Source: Parus major (lineage: Eukaryota; Chordata; Aves; Passeriformes; Paridae). Taken from it: DNA of 64,000 bases. The notes beneath the pieces were generated by a model, which made no database searches, was not told the origin of the DNA, and saw only the letters and a list, made by a program, of their open reading frames with translations. This document shows positions 36,401-50,054 of this stretch, one piece after another. The stretch is taken from the NCBI RefSeq assembly GCF_001522545.3, contig NC_031783.1, positions 6,907,433 through 6,971,432 on the forward strand. Direction: 5' to 3'. The first letter of the stretch is position 1. Each line of letters starts with the position of its first letter. The position numbers were made by a program, and so were the translations under genes.

Positions 36401-38689
36401 TTTAACGTGGAGGTGCTGCTGAGATACTTTTAACACGGTATCTTGAAACTTGAAACAATAAATCTTTTAATGTTCAAATTACAAATTATTCCTCTCGGCT
36501 GCAATAAATAGTGCTTAGCATCTTTGTCAATCAGAACTTAAGCTCAGGACAGACACCTAGAAAATAAGTGAATAGCAAGGAAAAATGTGATTAAACTGTC
36601 ACTTAAAGAGAGGAGGACAGGATAGATGCAGAGCTATAAAATGTGATTTTTCTGAGGCAGCATCTAACATTTAGGATCTGTTTCTTTTTCCAGCAGCTCC
36701 TCTGCCTCATTTTCAAAGATCACCACCTCCAAATTCAAGAATGGTCCATTTCTGTGAGCAGAAAATCAAGCAAAGGCAGTAGGAAGCCTACATCAATGGT
36801 CAAGGAGCTCCTGATAAACAAAACTATAAAGGAGAGGCATGCAAGAAATGGAAGAAGAGACAGCTGACCCAAAGAGAATATGTCCAAGCTTGCAGGCTGG
36901 GGTTAGGAAAGCCGAAGCTCACCTGGAGTTTAATCTGATGAATTAATGAAGTGTAACCAGAAAGACTTCTACAAGTAAATCAGTATGGAACAGGAGAAAA
37001 CATAATACCAGCACTGAATGGGGCTGGGGCCCTGGTGACAAAGGACATGGAAAAGCCTGTGGCATTCTTCGCCTCTTACCTTTACTACTGAGACCTCTGC
37101 TCAGGAATCCCATACTGAGGCTATGTTTGGAGCAAGACTCACCCTTGCTGGAAGAAGGCCGGGTGAGGGAGAATTGAAACAAACAGGACATGCACAAGCC
37201 CACAGGACAGGACAGGACAGGCTGTGGCCACGAGTGCCGAGGGAGCGCAGAGGTCACTGCAAGGCACTGCCTGCCAGCCTGGAAACACTGTGGTGGGAAG
37301 GAGAGGTTCCCAGCCACTGGGGCTTTTCTCTCTTCAAGAAGGATCCAGGGCACTACAGGCAAGTAAAGCTCACTGCAACCCATGGAAGGGTATTGCTGCA
37401 AGTTCTCCTAGAAACCACTTCCAAGGCTTGCCCTATCCCTCCGAAAACTTGCTCCCATGGCTGCTGCTTCGTTACCCAGTTCTATTCCATTTCTGTCAGC
37501 TCACTTTACAGGACTGCAGTTTAAAGTCCTTCACTTTAACACAGACCACTGGTCAGTATAACACCTTCCTCCATACTCTTCTGAGCTGTCTTTCCCCTTC
37601 CTAGTAATGCCTCCCAAATTAGCTTCCTTCTCTCGAGTTCCCACTTCTCCCCATCCCCACTGGCACTACCTGTGCCTTTCTCCCACCTTTTAACTGAACT
37701 AGACTCTGTCTAAGGCCCTCTCTAGCTAAAAATAAGTCTCCTGAAGTAGAGTAGGGAAAACATAACACGTGGTTGAAGTTTCTCAGTGTCTGCAGTTGAG
37801 AAAAGCAGAATTTAACAGCCCTAACAAGAGACAAACCCACTAACACAACAATAGCATCTTTTTAAAAATGTCCAGGACTCCTAAATTTTGTCCCCAGCAG
37901 CTGATGGCCACTGTAGCACAAGACAGCACATGTACTGACCCTCCATTAAAGCATCTGATTTAAAAAGCAGGAATTGCTCCAGACAATACATGAAAATAGT
38001 TAAAGAATATTCTAAGGATTCAAAGGCTCTAATTATAACAAGCATCATTAAGCTTTTCTTATTCTAATGTCCAAGATATCAACAACCAAAATGTACAAAC
38101 AAATATTGCTCAAAAATTAACAACATAATTCTGCTTGCAGAAACACACAAATCCCACTTATACCAGTGCATTGTTCCTAGAGTCCATTACTTGGGGCTCA
38201 TGTCTGCACCATAAATTTGCATTAACAGTCTATTTGTGTGAAGAAAATTAACTCCCACCCTAAAGAGTATAAATTACTCTATTAAAAATATAGTTATTTA
38301 ATTTTATTTATGTAAAATGTTTGTGAGAGCAATAAATGAGCCCAAGAATAGTCAGAAAGCCACAATAATGTCAGTAAATTTAGAGTAGAAATTATTTCCA
38401 TGGTACTATTTACACATATACACATATATTTTATTATGTAAGTGTTTTGTTAGGGAAAAAGAAGATTTTTAGAATGTTGTTCAATGGCTGACAAGGATGA
38501 AGTCAACTGAAATGTATTTTGGACCAGAGGATAAATCTTGTTTGAAGGCTTTCTAAAGCAACCTTATAAATTCAGACCAAAAGCCTAGATTATTGTATGT
38601 TCTCTAGACTTCACTTTGGCTTCTGATCACAAGGAAACTGGTGTAAATCCATAATATCTCCTTTGAAACCAACTAAGGTTTTCAGAATC
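36401..38689. other. Unique non-coding DNA
   Basis: The part at 37040-37480 is GC-richer, with a (CAGGA)4-like run at 37203-37221 and overlapping frames of 126-152 codons on both strands that cannot all be real and show no family. A TTTTTCCAG acceptor-like site near 36694 leads into a 74-codon frame with no donor or homologue. The remainder is AT-rich. Confidence 0.5.
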
Positions 38690-38970
38690 CATGCTCCTAA
38701 ATCCAAGAGAATTTAACCCAAGGGTCCAAAGCCAGCTTTATTGAGCAGGCGACATTTGGTCTGGCTGCAGGGGAGAGAGGCGGTGGCAGCTGGCCAGTTT
38801 TTCTCCCCAAGAAGTGATGTCAGACTAGTTGGTGGATCCCTTTGGGCATCAGACATCATGGGAAATAGCCAGGCTCTCTTCTGAATGGCAGCTGCTAGAG
38901 CAAGCCAGCTGGCATCTCCTTTGGAAGGCTCAGGGGACATGGCCACCACCTCAAAGTGCCTTCCTGGTTA
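38690..38970 (-). mobile_element. Possible LTR-like fragment
   Basis: Read on the minus strand, a GC-richer, mostly open stretch ends with CAATAAAGCTGGC (plus-strand 38731-38743) followed by TTTGGACCC. This resembles the polyadenylation signal and R region of retroviral LTRs. Neither LTR end, a target duplication nor a TATA box was found, and no gag, pol or env sequence lies nearby. The 78-codon minus frame is not a known protein. A gene-desert polyadenylation site is an alternative. Confidence 0.2.
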
Positions 38971-41108
38971 CTGACCTCTTGTTTCAGGGTTGCTGTGACT
39001 CGCTCTCAATCCTCATTCTTTTTGCAACATAATGTAATTTAATTTATGACCACAAAAAATGAAACAAGAAAGGGAAAATATGAAAAATATTATGCTAAAT
39101 ACAAGCAGTCATATACTTGAAAATGTAAACATCAAACAATTCCCTGGATATGTAATTACAGGCAGCTTCAAAGAGGGAAAGGCACATTTTTTGCAAATAC
39201 ATCATATTTTGTATATGCTGCTTTTGCCTGAAGGGTAGTCTGGTTTTCTAGAGGAGCACAGCAAACTGCTTTTAAAGGGATCATCAGCCAGAGTTTGTGG
39301 CTAATCACTCGGTGATCCCAGGAGACATACAGAAGCATAACATGGAAAAGAAAATTAAAATACAAAAGCCAGTGTTGCACATTTCCAGCATGCTCCTCTT
39401 TCCTTCCCAAGAAACTGAAGGATGATGTACCAACCCCCACACACTGGGGTGGGAGGTAACTGGAGGAGCCTTCCTCTGATACATTCTCCCTTCGCAGCTC
39501 TATGGAATTAGAATTGGAAATGACATCAGGAGGAAATACGTCTGCTCCTACTCTGCGGCGTCTGGTACCACAGAGAGAGCCAGAAAGGCTGTGCTGGGAG
39601 GCTGAGTTAATAGCACCAGCTGTGAACAAATGTCTACAACAGGTTCCCATCTGATCACTGCTGCAGTCCCCTCTCCTGGGAACTGCACTGGGCTGCTGTA
39701 AACATCTCCTCCTTCAGCCACTGCTCTCCAGCACACCCCAAAGTCCTGCCTCTGGAGAGAGATGCACATGGCCTCCCATGAAGCCCCATGTCTCCCTCCA
39801 CACATTTGGAATCCACTGCCAAAAAGAGCCCGTGGTCTTTCATGCCAGGGTGAGTTTTACAGAGTGTCAACTGCTCCCACCAAGCCCAGGAGTGCCTTGG
39901 AGTGGCCTCTCTCTGGGCAAGCTCCAATCTGCCCAGCAGAAAATTCTCTTTCAAACCCTCACTTGTTGCCTCCTTCTAATGGTCTTAGTCCTCCCCTGAG
40001 AACAGAGAGGCATTCTCTGTGGCCTCCACATCACTTTGTCAAATCTTTATCACACTGCTAAGAGCAGAGCCCTGGGGGAGGAAAGTGAACAGGGGACACA
40101 GCTCTTTTCTTATCCCAGTTTGCTGCCTTAGGCAGCTGCCGGCTTTGGCTGTTCCATGGAAGAACCACCTAAAAGCAAGTTCTGAAGAAAAGCTTCCTGA
40201 ATAGATATCCAGGCAACTTCTTAATTGTTTTCTAAAACACTGTTCACCTCAAATAAGCACAAAAAATTCAATACTGACTAAGTTCTGGAATGTTTGAGTT
40301 GTGTGCACTTTTGACCAGCTTTTAGTTTGTGAAACATGTCATCCTACTTGTGAGGAAGAGTAGATCCTTCCTTCCTTTAGCTGGTATTCTTTGTACCAGC
40401 TAAAAGGATATCTTGGCCAAAATATGCCAAGGTCAGTTTCTAGATGATTCTTTAAGAAGGAAAGAATATTTTTATAATTCCAATTTAGAAATTAAGATAT
40501 TTCTAATTTAATTTTTCTAAACATTTTTCTTCGATAAATGGAGGAAAATAAGCCAGTGAAGATACAATAAAAAAATCTGTTCATAAAAAGCTGTGCAGAG
40601 ACCAACTCTCATTTGAGTTCCAGTGTTCATGTTTGGACAACATGAGGAGAGTCAGAAACAAGAGTCCAAGGCTTTCTCTGTGAGTAATTTAAACTCATGT
40701 TTAAATCTCCCTTATCTGTGGCAGATCATTTTACCTCTGGCAAGTAGTTTCTGGTGTCCTAATTCCTAAACAGGCATTTATTATCTCCAGGCCTCTATAA
40801 TGTTTGTTTCAGAGTGAGTGTGGGGTTCTATGTGGCTGCATTTGATTTGTCTGATACTTGAAAACAAGGGGACTAACTTAAAACCAGCAAAACTATTTTC
40901 TTAGAATTGGGAAGAAAACCAGTAAAACTTCATTGCTTACATATTAGGAATACTTCCTCAGTCATTTTTACTTTTAAAAGTTAGCAACTGGAGTTTGTCA
41001 GTGATTAAATCCTTGGCATAACATAGCACTTATCTCTTTTGAATATCTGCTTCCATGAAATGACTGACCTTCATTTTTCTTTCTTTTTTTTTTTGTGGAA
41101 AACCGTAG
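38971..41108. other. Unique non-coding DNA
   Basis: The longest frame of the window (160 codons, minus strand, 39168-39650) lies here. Its product has no recognisable domain, and three other long frames overlap it or adjoin it to 40061 on both strands. That is the pattern of chance openness in a GC-richer patch. A pyrimidine tract at 41070-41094 leads to the next entry. Confidence 0.5.
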
Positions 41109-41134
41109 AGCAACATCAATACTTTACATTTCAG
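41109..41134 (+). other. Candidate microexon (26 or 24 nt)
   Basis: A CT/T-rich tract (41070-41094) is followed by ACCGTAGAG, which gives two overlapping AG acceptors (41107-41108 and 41109-41110), and the segment ends at a perfect donor CAG|GTAAGG (41135). Using the second AG leaves 24 nt, which keeps frame and would read QHQYFTFQ in phase 0; the first AG leaves 26 nt. Microexons of this size are common in neural genes. Against it, the 14 nt before the AG are purine-rich, the UGC element typical of SRRM4-dependent microexons is not next to the acceptor, and the host gene is unknown. Confidence 0.2.
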
Positions 41135-44100
41135 GTAAGGGAATCGGGTTATTTTTTTATTATTACCCTAAGACATTTGTCGTGCAGAGGATCTAAGGGT
41201 AAGTTTTATAGCAGATAAAATTAGTAACTACAAATAAACCGCAGGCTTGAAAGGCAGAAAACTCTAGAGGTAATGAATTAAAAAAAATAATGTTATATGA
41301 GAGAATCCACTGCTAGTCATATCAAAAATTCATCCTGTTGAAATACAGATATTTTTTTAAAAATTAGCATGAATTAATGGGAATCTCTATGCAGCAGTTG
41401 GATAAAATCCATGTTTTGGTTTACAAGTGCATTGCCATATAAACAGAAAAACATATGCTAAAGAAATATAACAACACAGGTAAACAAAATACTTACAGTA
41501 GCACATACACACAGATTTCTTCGTTCAACATGCCTAAATTTGATGCAAATTTTTAATAATATTTGCTATTTATCTACCTTTTCTGTTGATTAGGGGATTG
41601 GTTATTTCCCAGTATTTAAATGCCAACACTCATGGATGATTCATGAGTTGGAAAATAGTGACTTCTTTCTTTATACCACAGTGTTTGGCTGACAGAGTCC
41701 CTTCTATGAAAATGTGATGGATAAATATTTCAAAGCAATGGTGTTGCTCCCCAGGTTTTCCAGCCTTTCTTTAGGCTGATGAGCGAAGCTGGAACGCGCT
41801 GGACCCAAACCCCCCGTGGGCCCTGCAGGGCTCCCACAGCCACAGCCCTGCCAGGAGGACACGGCTGAGCCAGGGAGAAACACCTCAAGGGACACAGCTC
41901 CTACAGGGACACAGAAAGGGCACTGCACGTCCTCCCTTGGTGCCAGACACCCCTCCTGTCTGCCTCATCCAGCAGGGTGGAGGAGGAAGAAAAATCCTGA
42001 GCATGAGGGTGAGAAGCAACAGAGCTGTGCCAGGGCTGTAAGAGCTCCTCAAAGACACAAGCTAGGCAAGGAAAGGGTTCCTTGACCCCATCCCTTCCTC
42101 TGTCCTGCAGGTAAAACAAGTCTGTTTCTTTATCAATGCAGATTAACACCAAACAATTCTATAATACAATTCTGATTAACAATTCCATACCAGGAAAACA
42201 GTGATTCATTCATGGGACTAAAACATGAGCTGATCTTGTCCACATTCTCTGCACTCCTGCTTTATTGCATTTCCTGAATAGCACTCCCTGGTACTTACAA
42301 AATCTACAAGAGGTGAGATATATACACCCATTATTATGCTAAAGATGAAAAGCAGAATAGGGGAAAGTTTAAGGGATCCTGTTCCTTGTCTTTTTGCAAA
42401 CAAATCCAATGTAATGCAGCCCAGGAGCTGCCCTTCAGAACAGCTGCAGGCTCCTGCTTTACTAATTCTCCTTCCAGAGGAACTGGATTTAAGAACAGTT
42501 TTTCAGCAAGAGCTGCTTCAGAAGGAGTTTTTCTTCAGTTAGATTAAACATGGAAACTTCCTCAGTTATTCCTACCATAAACCATTCTTCATCAGCCTGT
42601 ATATCCTTTGAACCAGTTAAACTTTAATCCCAACAACACAGGAACTAAAATTAAAAACATTTTTCCCTTTTTTTTTTGTTCTTAAAGGGAAAATCACAAA
42701 ATATATTTAAAATATAACATATGCTTGCAGATATCAACCTAGAGATTCTTTAAAATTAGGAGAAATTATAAAAGAATTGCACCTATAAATGCTCTTTTAA
42801 AAAAAAATATATCTGTTTTAAGCATAAATTCTCATTTTCCAAATATCCCCATTACTCAGAACATGGGTGTGGAACCTTCAGTGACTGAGAAGCATTCTCT
42901 GAATAAAGATGCTAAAGATCAGATAAAAAAACACAAACACCTTGGATATTACCTTATTTCTCCACTGCAGGTTTCTTTTCATATAGCTTTTATACTGCTT
43001 TTTATCCTGTTGTATCTCAGTTTTGTGACTCTACTCACTTCCAGTATCTTTCAAATCTCAATAAAATGAGAGGAAGCCCAATGCTATTTTGATTTAATTA
43101 CTGCCTACAGACTTCATAGTCCCCACATTCAAGGGGTTTTGGCTGAGTCTCCTTCAAAGCCACGGCCCCAGTTGAATCATGAGGGGAGGGTGAGGAGGGC
43201 GTTTTCAGCAGGATCTGCTGTGGGGCTCCCTCAGTTGGTAGCAGTTCATGGAAGCCCAAACTCAGAGAAGCAGCTCTCATCAAAATTCACCTTTGGTGGG
43301 GTATTTTCTTATTTTGCACTTGTTTTTATTTTAGTAGTTTAGTACTGCAACACCTGTGCTAAGGCACTTCTATCAAAGTGGATTCTGAATTGTACACCTA
43401 TATTTTATTCTGAAAAATCTATATCTCTGAAAACTATAGCACTTTTTGTACTGGTTGTTTTTGCTTTTTAAGACACTGGAAAAGTCTTATTAACATAAGC
43501 ACATTAACTCTTAATTTATAGAAAACCAGTTTGAGGAATGTTATATGAGAGATATGTTATAACCATATGTTATACGGTATCAGGAATTGCTAGTGTAGTG
43601 TCCTGGGAAAGATGCACACAGCAGCAAAGTGAAACTTTAAAATGGGGAGAGGAGACAAGAAAGGGACACTTCTGAAACCAAAGAAATACAGTAAAGAAGG
43701 TGCACTCTGGAGCATGCTGTTACAAGAATTAAAAGTGTGCATACGGTTTCTTTAAAGCCTAGTTCTAAGTATTGTTATTATGAGTGCAGAGAACTCTCAG
43801 GAATTAAAACTCCATTAAAAATTCAGAACCTTCAATGTCAATATCTGCTGCTTGATAAAACACAAAACAGTGATTAAAGTATGATTGATAACATGCAACT
43901 TCAAAAGTCTATTTCCTGAAGACGGAAAAAGCAGTGAACACCCAGTCCATGGCACTACTTCCTATGGCAGCTGTGGTATTGATTTCCAGCCATCAGTCAA
44001 AGTGCTGAAAGCAAAGCCAAAGCATCTGTTATCATTATTCTTCCTGAACCTCTGTATCATAGTTAGTCTGTCAACTCCAAGGTACACTCCAAAGTTGCGT

Positions 44101-45675
44101 ATTTTAATACACACTCTTCAATTACCAAGCTGTGCAAACAGCTTTACTTTCTAATATTCATTTTTGTTCTAATTGTGAGACACCTAATCAGCAGGTGTCT
44201 CCAGCTCATCTCTTTTTCACCTGCCCACTGAAGGTATAAATTAACTCCTGGGTGAAATGTAAAGAAATGCAACAGAGAATTTCAATTTTGGTTTGTTTTA
44301 GTTTTCTTCTTCAAGAACAAAGTTACCTTCAGTAAACAAAAGAATTCTTGACAAAAAACACTTTGTGTTTTTATTTTGGCAAATGTGGGGGATGCCTAAG
44401 TTAGCAATTAAATCCTTAAGGATACTGTGCTGGATAAACGTGCTTCTCCAAAGAAATGCAATGAGACAACTTGTGTATAATACAGTCAGCTGCAGACAGC
44501 ATTCCTTTCAGGAGCTTTGATTAATATGCCACTGGATCCTGGTAAGATTAATGAACTGTGAAGGATATGTGGACACTGTCTCTTCATTTCAGAGAGTGTG
44601 AAGAATTTAAATAAACATAACATTTAGATGGTCTGCTTTATGAGGATCTGATTGACTGTTTCTGCCTTTATAAAGCCTATGGGACTTTTCATTGTTTTAT
44701 GAGTGGTTTTTGAGCATGCAGTTTTTAAGCAGTAGTTATGCACATGCATATATGATTCTATGTATTACTTTTTATTAGAGCTTTGGTAGAAAGCTTCTCA
44801 GGTCAGGGATTGAGGATGCTGAGTTACCTGCTCTGAGCTGGTGCCTGGGGGTCTCACACAGACTTTACTATCATAGTATGAGAAAACCAGTCCACAAGCT
44901 TTCCTCCCTAAAAGCTCCAGCAAAAATGCTGGTCCTTGGATTAGTTAATCCAGCCCATTGCCAAAGTTGTAGAATGGATTTCTGGAGAAATCTAATTTCT
45001 ACCACTTTTGACAGATTCAGTCATTCCTGAGTGAGGCAATTGATCAAATATCACAAACACCTGAAGGGGAGAGAGCCCCCTGCAACCAGGAAAAAAGATT
45101 TTCCAAGTTCATCAGAGCTTAAATCTCCAGCAATCAATTCAATATGGCTAAAGTAATTTTAGACTTATCAGTGCTTTAAAATTTATTATGTTTTAGCTGT
45201 ATATGATGATCATCAATCACAGAGCACAGGCCACAGTCAGGAGAGAGGTTTAAGGTCACCAAGCACGAGACAATAACCAAAGGCCTTTAGATTAAAACTT
45301 AAATATATTTGTAAATTCCCTTCCCTGACAATCAGCAACATATAATCATGGAGCCAGTGACATAATATTTTGAAAGTCTGAGGAAACACCTGTCCTGAAT
45401 TATCCTACATATTTAAAGGTTGGCTCTCCTTGTAGTGGCGTCAATGTCACAGAGCAAATGATTTCTCTGGTCAAAAAGCTGGGCTTTATAAAGCTTTGAA
45501 CAGAGTAGGACTTTCCTTCCTAGGATATTCTGACAGACTTTTTAAATTATTTTTTTGAAATCTTTGCTAACTTTGTAAAAATCCTGACATTAAAGAGATC
45601 TCAGTTGTCAAATTAGAAATATTTGCTTTGCGCAGTTTCAGGTGAGTTTGCCGTAACCTGCCTTTTTCCCCTCAG
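41135..45675. other. Unique non-coding DNA
   Basis: The patch at 41780-42110 is GC-richer, with a few CpGs and 83-89-codon frames without family features. A G-rich run at 43181-43201 falls just short of a four-run quadruplex. TGATGATCATCA, a 12-bp palindrome at 45204-45215, overlaps ATCAATCA, a PBX/HOX-type site. No gene or repeat is recognised. Confidence 0.5.
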
Positions 45676-45782
45676 GCTGGTGGAACCCCTGGGCCAGTTT
45701 TTTGCTGTCATCTACAACGTATTTAGTGAAATAGCCATGTGTCACTTAGTCTTTCATACGAACAGTGCCTGATGGTTCAGAG
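45676..45782 (+). other. Candidate 107-nt exon
   Basis: The acceptor is strong: a CCGTAAC branch-like site, then CCTTTTTCCCCTCAG ending at 45675. A usable donor GAG|GTAAAT begins at 45783. From the second base the frame is open for 31 codons (beginning LVEPLGQFFAVIYNVFSEIA) and stops at TGA (45770-45772), so it could be a last coding exon or a non-coding exon. A second excellent donor, CAG|GTGAGT, sits only 35 nt upstream of the acceptor (exon edge 45641), too close to form an intron with it. No known protein is recognised. Confidence 0.25.
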
Positions 45783-48700
45783 GTAAATAAAACCTGGGCA
45801 ATTATTTTACTTGATGCAAACCCACTAGACTTAAATTTTCCCTCCATTGTTCTGAATATTAATATGTATTAATTGTCACATAAAGCCATCGTTGAAAGTT
45901 TGGCCATTGGAAAAACAAGGGCAAAATCCTTGCTGGCTTCAGCAGAGCTGGGTTTTCAGGCAGAGGGAATAGAAATCCAATCCAGCAGTGATGCTGATAC
46001 CCTAAGGGACTGCTCTGGAATAGTGTGAAGAACTCCAAATGGTTCTGTCTAAAAAAAACCAAATACTGTTTTCTTTTCTCTGTCTGTCCCACAGTATGTT
46101 CTTTGTTATCATCTGTGAATCACCAAACATCCTTTGTGATGTTTATGTGGCATAGTTATAAATAACTCTAACACTTGCACATTAAACAGAAGGTGATTTA
46201 CAAAGTGCTGCTCAGTCTGACAGCTGTTACTACAGCACAGTCAGAGTAGATTACTTACAAGTTTATTTTAATTATAGCTAGGCCTACACTGAAATACTAC
46301 AGTCACCTATCCTGTACCAGGACTGCAAAATAGTGGTAAATAATAGAATGAGCTCTGTTTGCCTGTGTAAAAGATAGAGCCTTCACAAAGGTAACTTGTG
46401 TTCAAACATCAAATTGTCACCTGGCTCTTCTTAGCAGATTTCTGATCAAGCAAATCACATACAGAATCAGTTAGACTTCTACTCAGAATGTACAGACTAT
46501 TCAGGAAAAACACATTTAAAAAATGATGAAACAAATTTCAACCTACACAAGGCAAAATTGGCCCTTCAGTCTAGAATCACCAACTGTACTTAAATACTAA
46601 TCCCAGCAAATATTCCTTTGAGGAAAACTGTCATTAGTAAAGACAACAGTTCTAGATATCCTATGGAAACAAAGGATGAAATGCACCAAAATTCTATAAA
46701 TTGCATAAAGCCCTTAAGTCACCTGCATGATTCAAAATAAGAACATTATATGATTATATTCTGACCATCAATAGTGACAGTTATGAGACTAAGTTTTGAA
46801 CAGTGTGAATTCTGATCTCTAGAACTTCCTTACTTACAGTAAATAATGGAACTTTTGTAGCAGTCAGAAAAAGTTACATTGTTCTTTCATGAATATGTAA
46901 TTTTAATAACCTATCAGAATAATAAGTACTTCAAAAATAGTAATGAAAGACAATTTCAGTATATGCACTCTAATACTTGTACTCTGTGTTTCCTAAAATA
47001 GGTCACAGAGGGAGAATCTCTGGTTCAACATTAAATGGTACACCTTGATAGAAAGTGCTTCACTTCTCTGAGGGAATGTGACCTAACAAAAATTACTTAA
47101 GAGTAGTTTCAGATACTATTTTCAGTGTCTGTATTTGGACAAATTTTCTCATGAAGTGATTCTTAGAATTGAATAGCACAGCAAGGTTACATGTGTGTTC
47201 TGGATTCAAACTCCAAGCTACAGTAAGTTCTCTGCAGTAGCCTAACATGTGAATGTTCTTGTGGAAATTTGTGTCAGTCTCTCCACATCCCTGTGGCTCA
47301 TCAGGGCTGACTTGTTAATCCTATGCCCTCTGCTGCTTTGTAGGAATGGTTATTATAAATCACTTTCTGCCCCAATCTACATACAGATGGAATCAATTAA
47401 TTACTGCTTGTCTGCTCTGAGAATAATCATCAATGTAATATAGCTGAGTAATGTTAATCTCTAGTAACCATCTGGAACCATCAACACAAACTGTATCTTG
47501 TTGCCCAGGAGAGGCCAAAGTTTTGGAAGTCCTTGAGGCAGGTGGCCTCCCTGAGCTGCCACAGTTACAACCAGCTGATAAAAAAGCCAGAAACAAGAAT
47601 CAGATCTTCAGCAGAGATAACATTATTATTCCTTTTACGAAGAGCTAAATGGGATTTTGTGATGTAATGTAACTGCCAAATTTAGATTTTGGTGAAAACA
47701 AACAATTTCATTGAAGGAAGTAAGAATTTCCAAGATCAGCAGATGAAACAAAGAGCCTGCTAAAAGCCTAGGCATGATCCTGGATGGTCCAACAAAATGT
47801 TGAAGGTGCAAAATCTTGCGTTTTTTACTCTAGATTTGCCTAATAAAAGATAATACTTTAATATTACATGCTCTGGTAAACCTCTGGGGTTCTTGAGATC
47901 AAAACTGGATTTCATACAGCAGACAAATCCTCCTGGATCCAGGTATCTCCAAATGAAAGGAATGCACGCCAACACAAATCTGCTCAAAAAGACAATTTTA
48001 ATGCACTCTTTTGAGGGTTTACTGCTCATTGCAGACAGTTGTAACTCTTTATGGTTTAGAGATGTAGCTGTTTGCAGTAAGGTAGCAATAGAATCCCTCA
48101 GTAAAAACACTTCTGCTACCAAACTGGCAGCCTGATCCAGAGCCTGAGGGAAAGATGCATCTCCAAGTTGAAGGGCTTGCTTTTGAAACCTTAGCTAAAA
48201 GTATTCCTTTGTATTTTAAGCCATCTTCTTAAAGAAAGCTAAATTCTTATTATGTCTAATATTTAGAAAATTTAAAACAAGTAATTTTTCATTAAAAGGA
48301 GGGGAATTTTTAAACTTCAGTCACATTTTCAAGTGCTTGCAAAGCAACTTTATAGAATGGAATATGGATCTTTGAAAGCCCCTTATTTTCATGTTTCTTT
48401 TCAGGATCAGTAGCTAAATCTTATTTTTGGTATTAGAAGAATTGTTTTCACCTGAAAAGGGTAATACAGGAGACCTGAAAACTGTATTGTTCTCTCGACT
48501 ATGAATTTTATCTCACAAGGCATCTCTTTTTTTTACAGCTCACCATTTAATTTCCTTGGAAACTTCTCTTACACCAGTCTCTTCACAAGCAGAAACAGGA
48601 ATTTTCTGTCACTCAGAAGAGAAAGGGCTGAGGAAAAGATCTATTTTAATTCACAAATGGAAGGCTGGATGAGTCTTCCTTAGACAAAGAATTCCAGTTT

Positions 48701-50054
48701 AGGTCTACAAAGAACTTCAAACACACAGCTAACAGGAAGTGTTGGAGTCCAGCCATTGGAATGAAAGGAATTATGAAGACCTCAAAATGCTGCAAATGTG
48801 CATCTACCTCACACAATGTGTACTAAGGAATTATTTTATTCTAATATTTTAGTGGTTTTGGTAAAAACATTCAAATATGTAATTCAAATAATCAGAAAAT
48901 GTTCATACATGGACATATTTCTATGTTTAAAACATACAGTCCTGAGAAAGGTGGAAGACCTTTCCACACATTTCATCATTACACCTCTCTCTGTTTATAA
49001 CTCTCAGACATAAATGAAGCATCATAAACCCATTTAGCTTATTATCTTCTTTTCCATGAGGCCAGTTGCATCCAGCTTTACAGGCACAATTCTAGCTAGT
49101 TGGCATGGAGGCTAAGATTTTTGTTAAGTAGGTTTATTGTTGGTTTATACTATGCCAATAAATGTATGAAAAAGAGCAAGATTCATTCATATAGGGAGGA
49201 AGGGAGGTAAAACCTCCCAATTGTGCTTTATTTTAATTTATATTAATTTTTATTTATTTTAACACTGTTGCCTTAAAAAATATTTACAATGCTCAACATT
49301 TTGTTTTTAAAGTAATAAAAAAAGGTAGGGGTGTGTGTGGTATGGGAACCTCACTGTAGTAGACAAAGGCTCACAGACTACACAGTGTCTTGACAGGGCT
49401 TGATTTGTGCTGGGACAGTTCGTGTTGCCAGGAGGGAAGGGGTCCAGCTCCTGCTGAGCCTGCCTTTAGAGATCCCTGATGCACACACCCTACACTGGCC
49501 ACCAGCAAAAACCAGCAGCCAATGCCATCTCAAGGACAATTTTTCTTTTTCACACCAAATTCAAAATTAATAGGAGTTTTGTCTGAGGGAGCTACAGCTA
49601 CTCCAGTAGATTAAGATCAGGCACTGACTGCCACCTCTGTTTATGTTGCCTTTAAATTGATCTCTCTGTTTTTAGAAGTTCAAAGAAAATTTTGCAGAAA
49701 CTAACAGGCAGGCAGGAGAGGGAGAAAGTATTTAATTTCAAGATCTGATTGGGGTTTAAGCTACTTTTTTCACTCTCACTCTACATGATGCAGTTCTTTT
49801 CAGGTTTTCTTTCATGCTGAAGGATGACATCTATGAACTGGAGCGACATCATGCAGGCATTTGCATGAAAGGGACTAATTTAGTCCTGGTCAAATCTTGT
49901 GAAATGTTGAGCACCAAAAGCCAATGGAAAGAAAGGATGGGCTGATGCTTTCAGGCCTACTGCCTGTATGTTTTCCTAAGCAATTCCTTCCTGCATTTCA
50001 TGTTAACTCAGTGATGTATTTCACTCTTAATTGAGGGACATTCTTTGCTATGCC
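45783..50054. other. Unique non-coding DNA
   Basis: No gene is supported. The longest frame is 120 codons on the minus strand (47760-48122), with no domain. A perfect octamer ATTTGCAT lies at 49859-49866 next to ACATCATGCAGGC. A GC-richer patch is at 49370-49510. Confidence 0.5.

Noticed and set aside
39168..39650. Longest open frame of the window (160 codons, minus strand)
   Set aside because: No recognisable domain and no splice context. Other long frames on both strands overlap or adjoin it through a GC-richer patch, as chance predicts.
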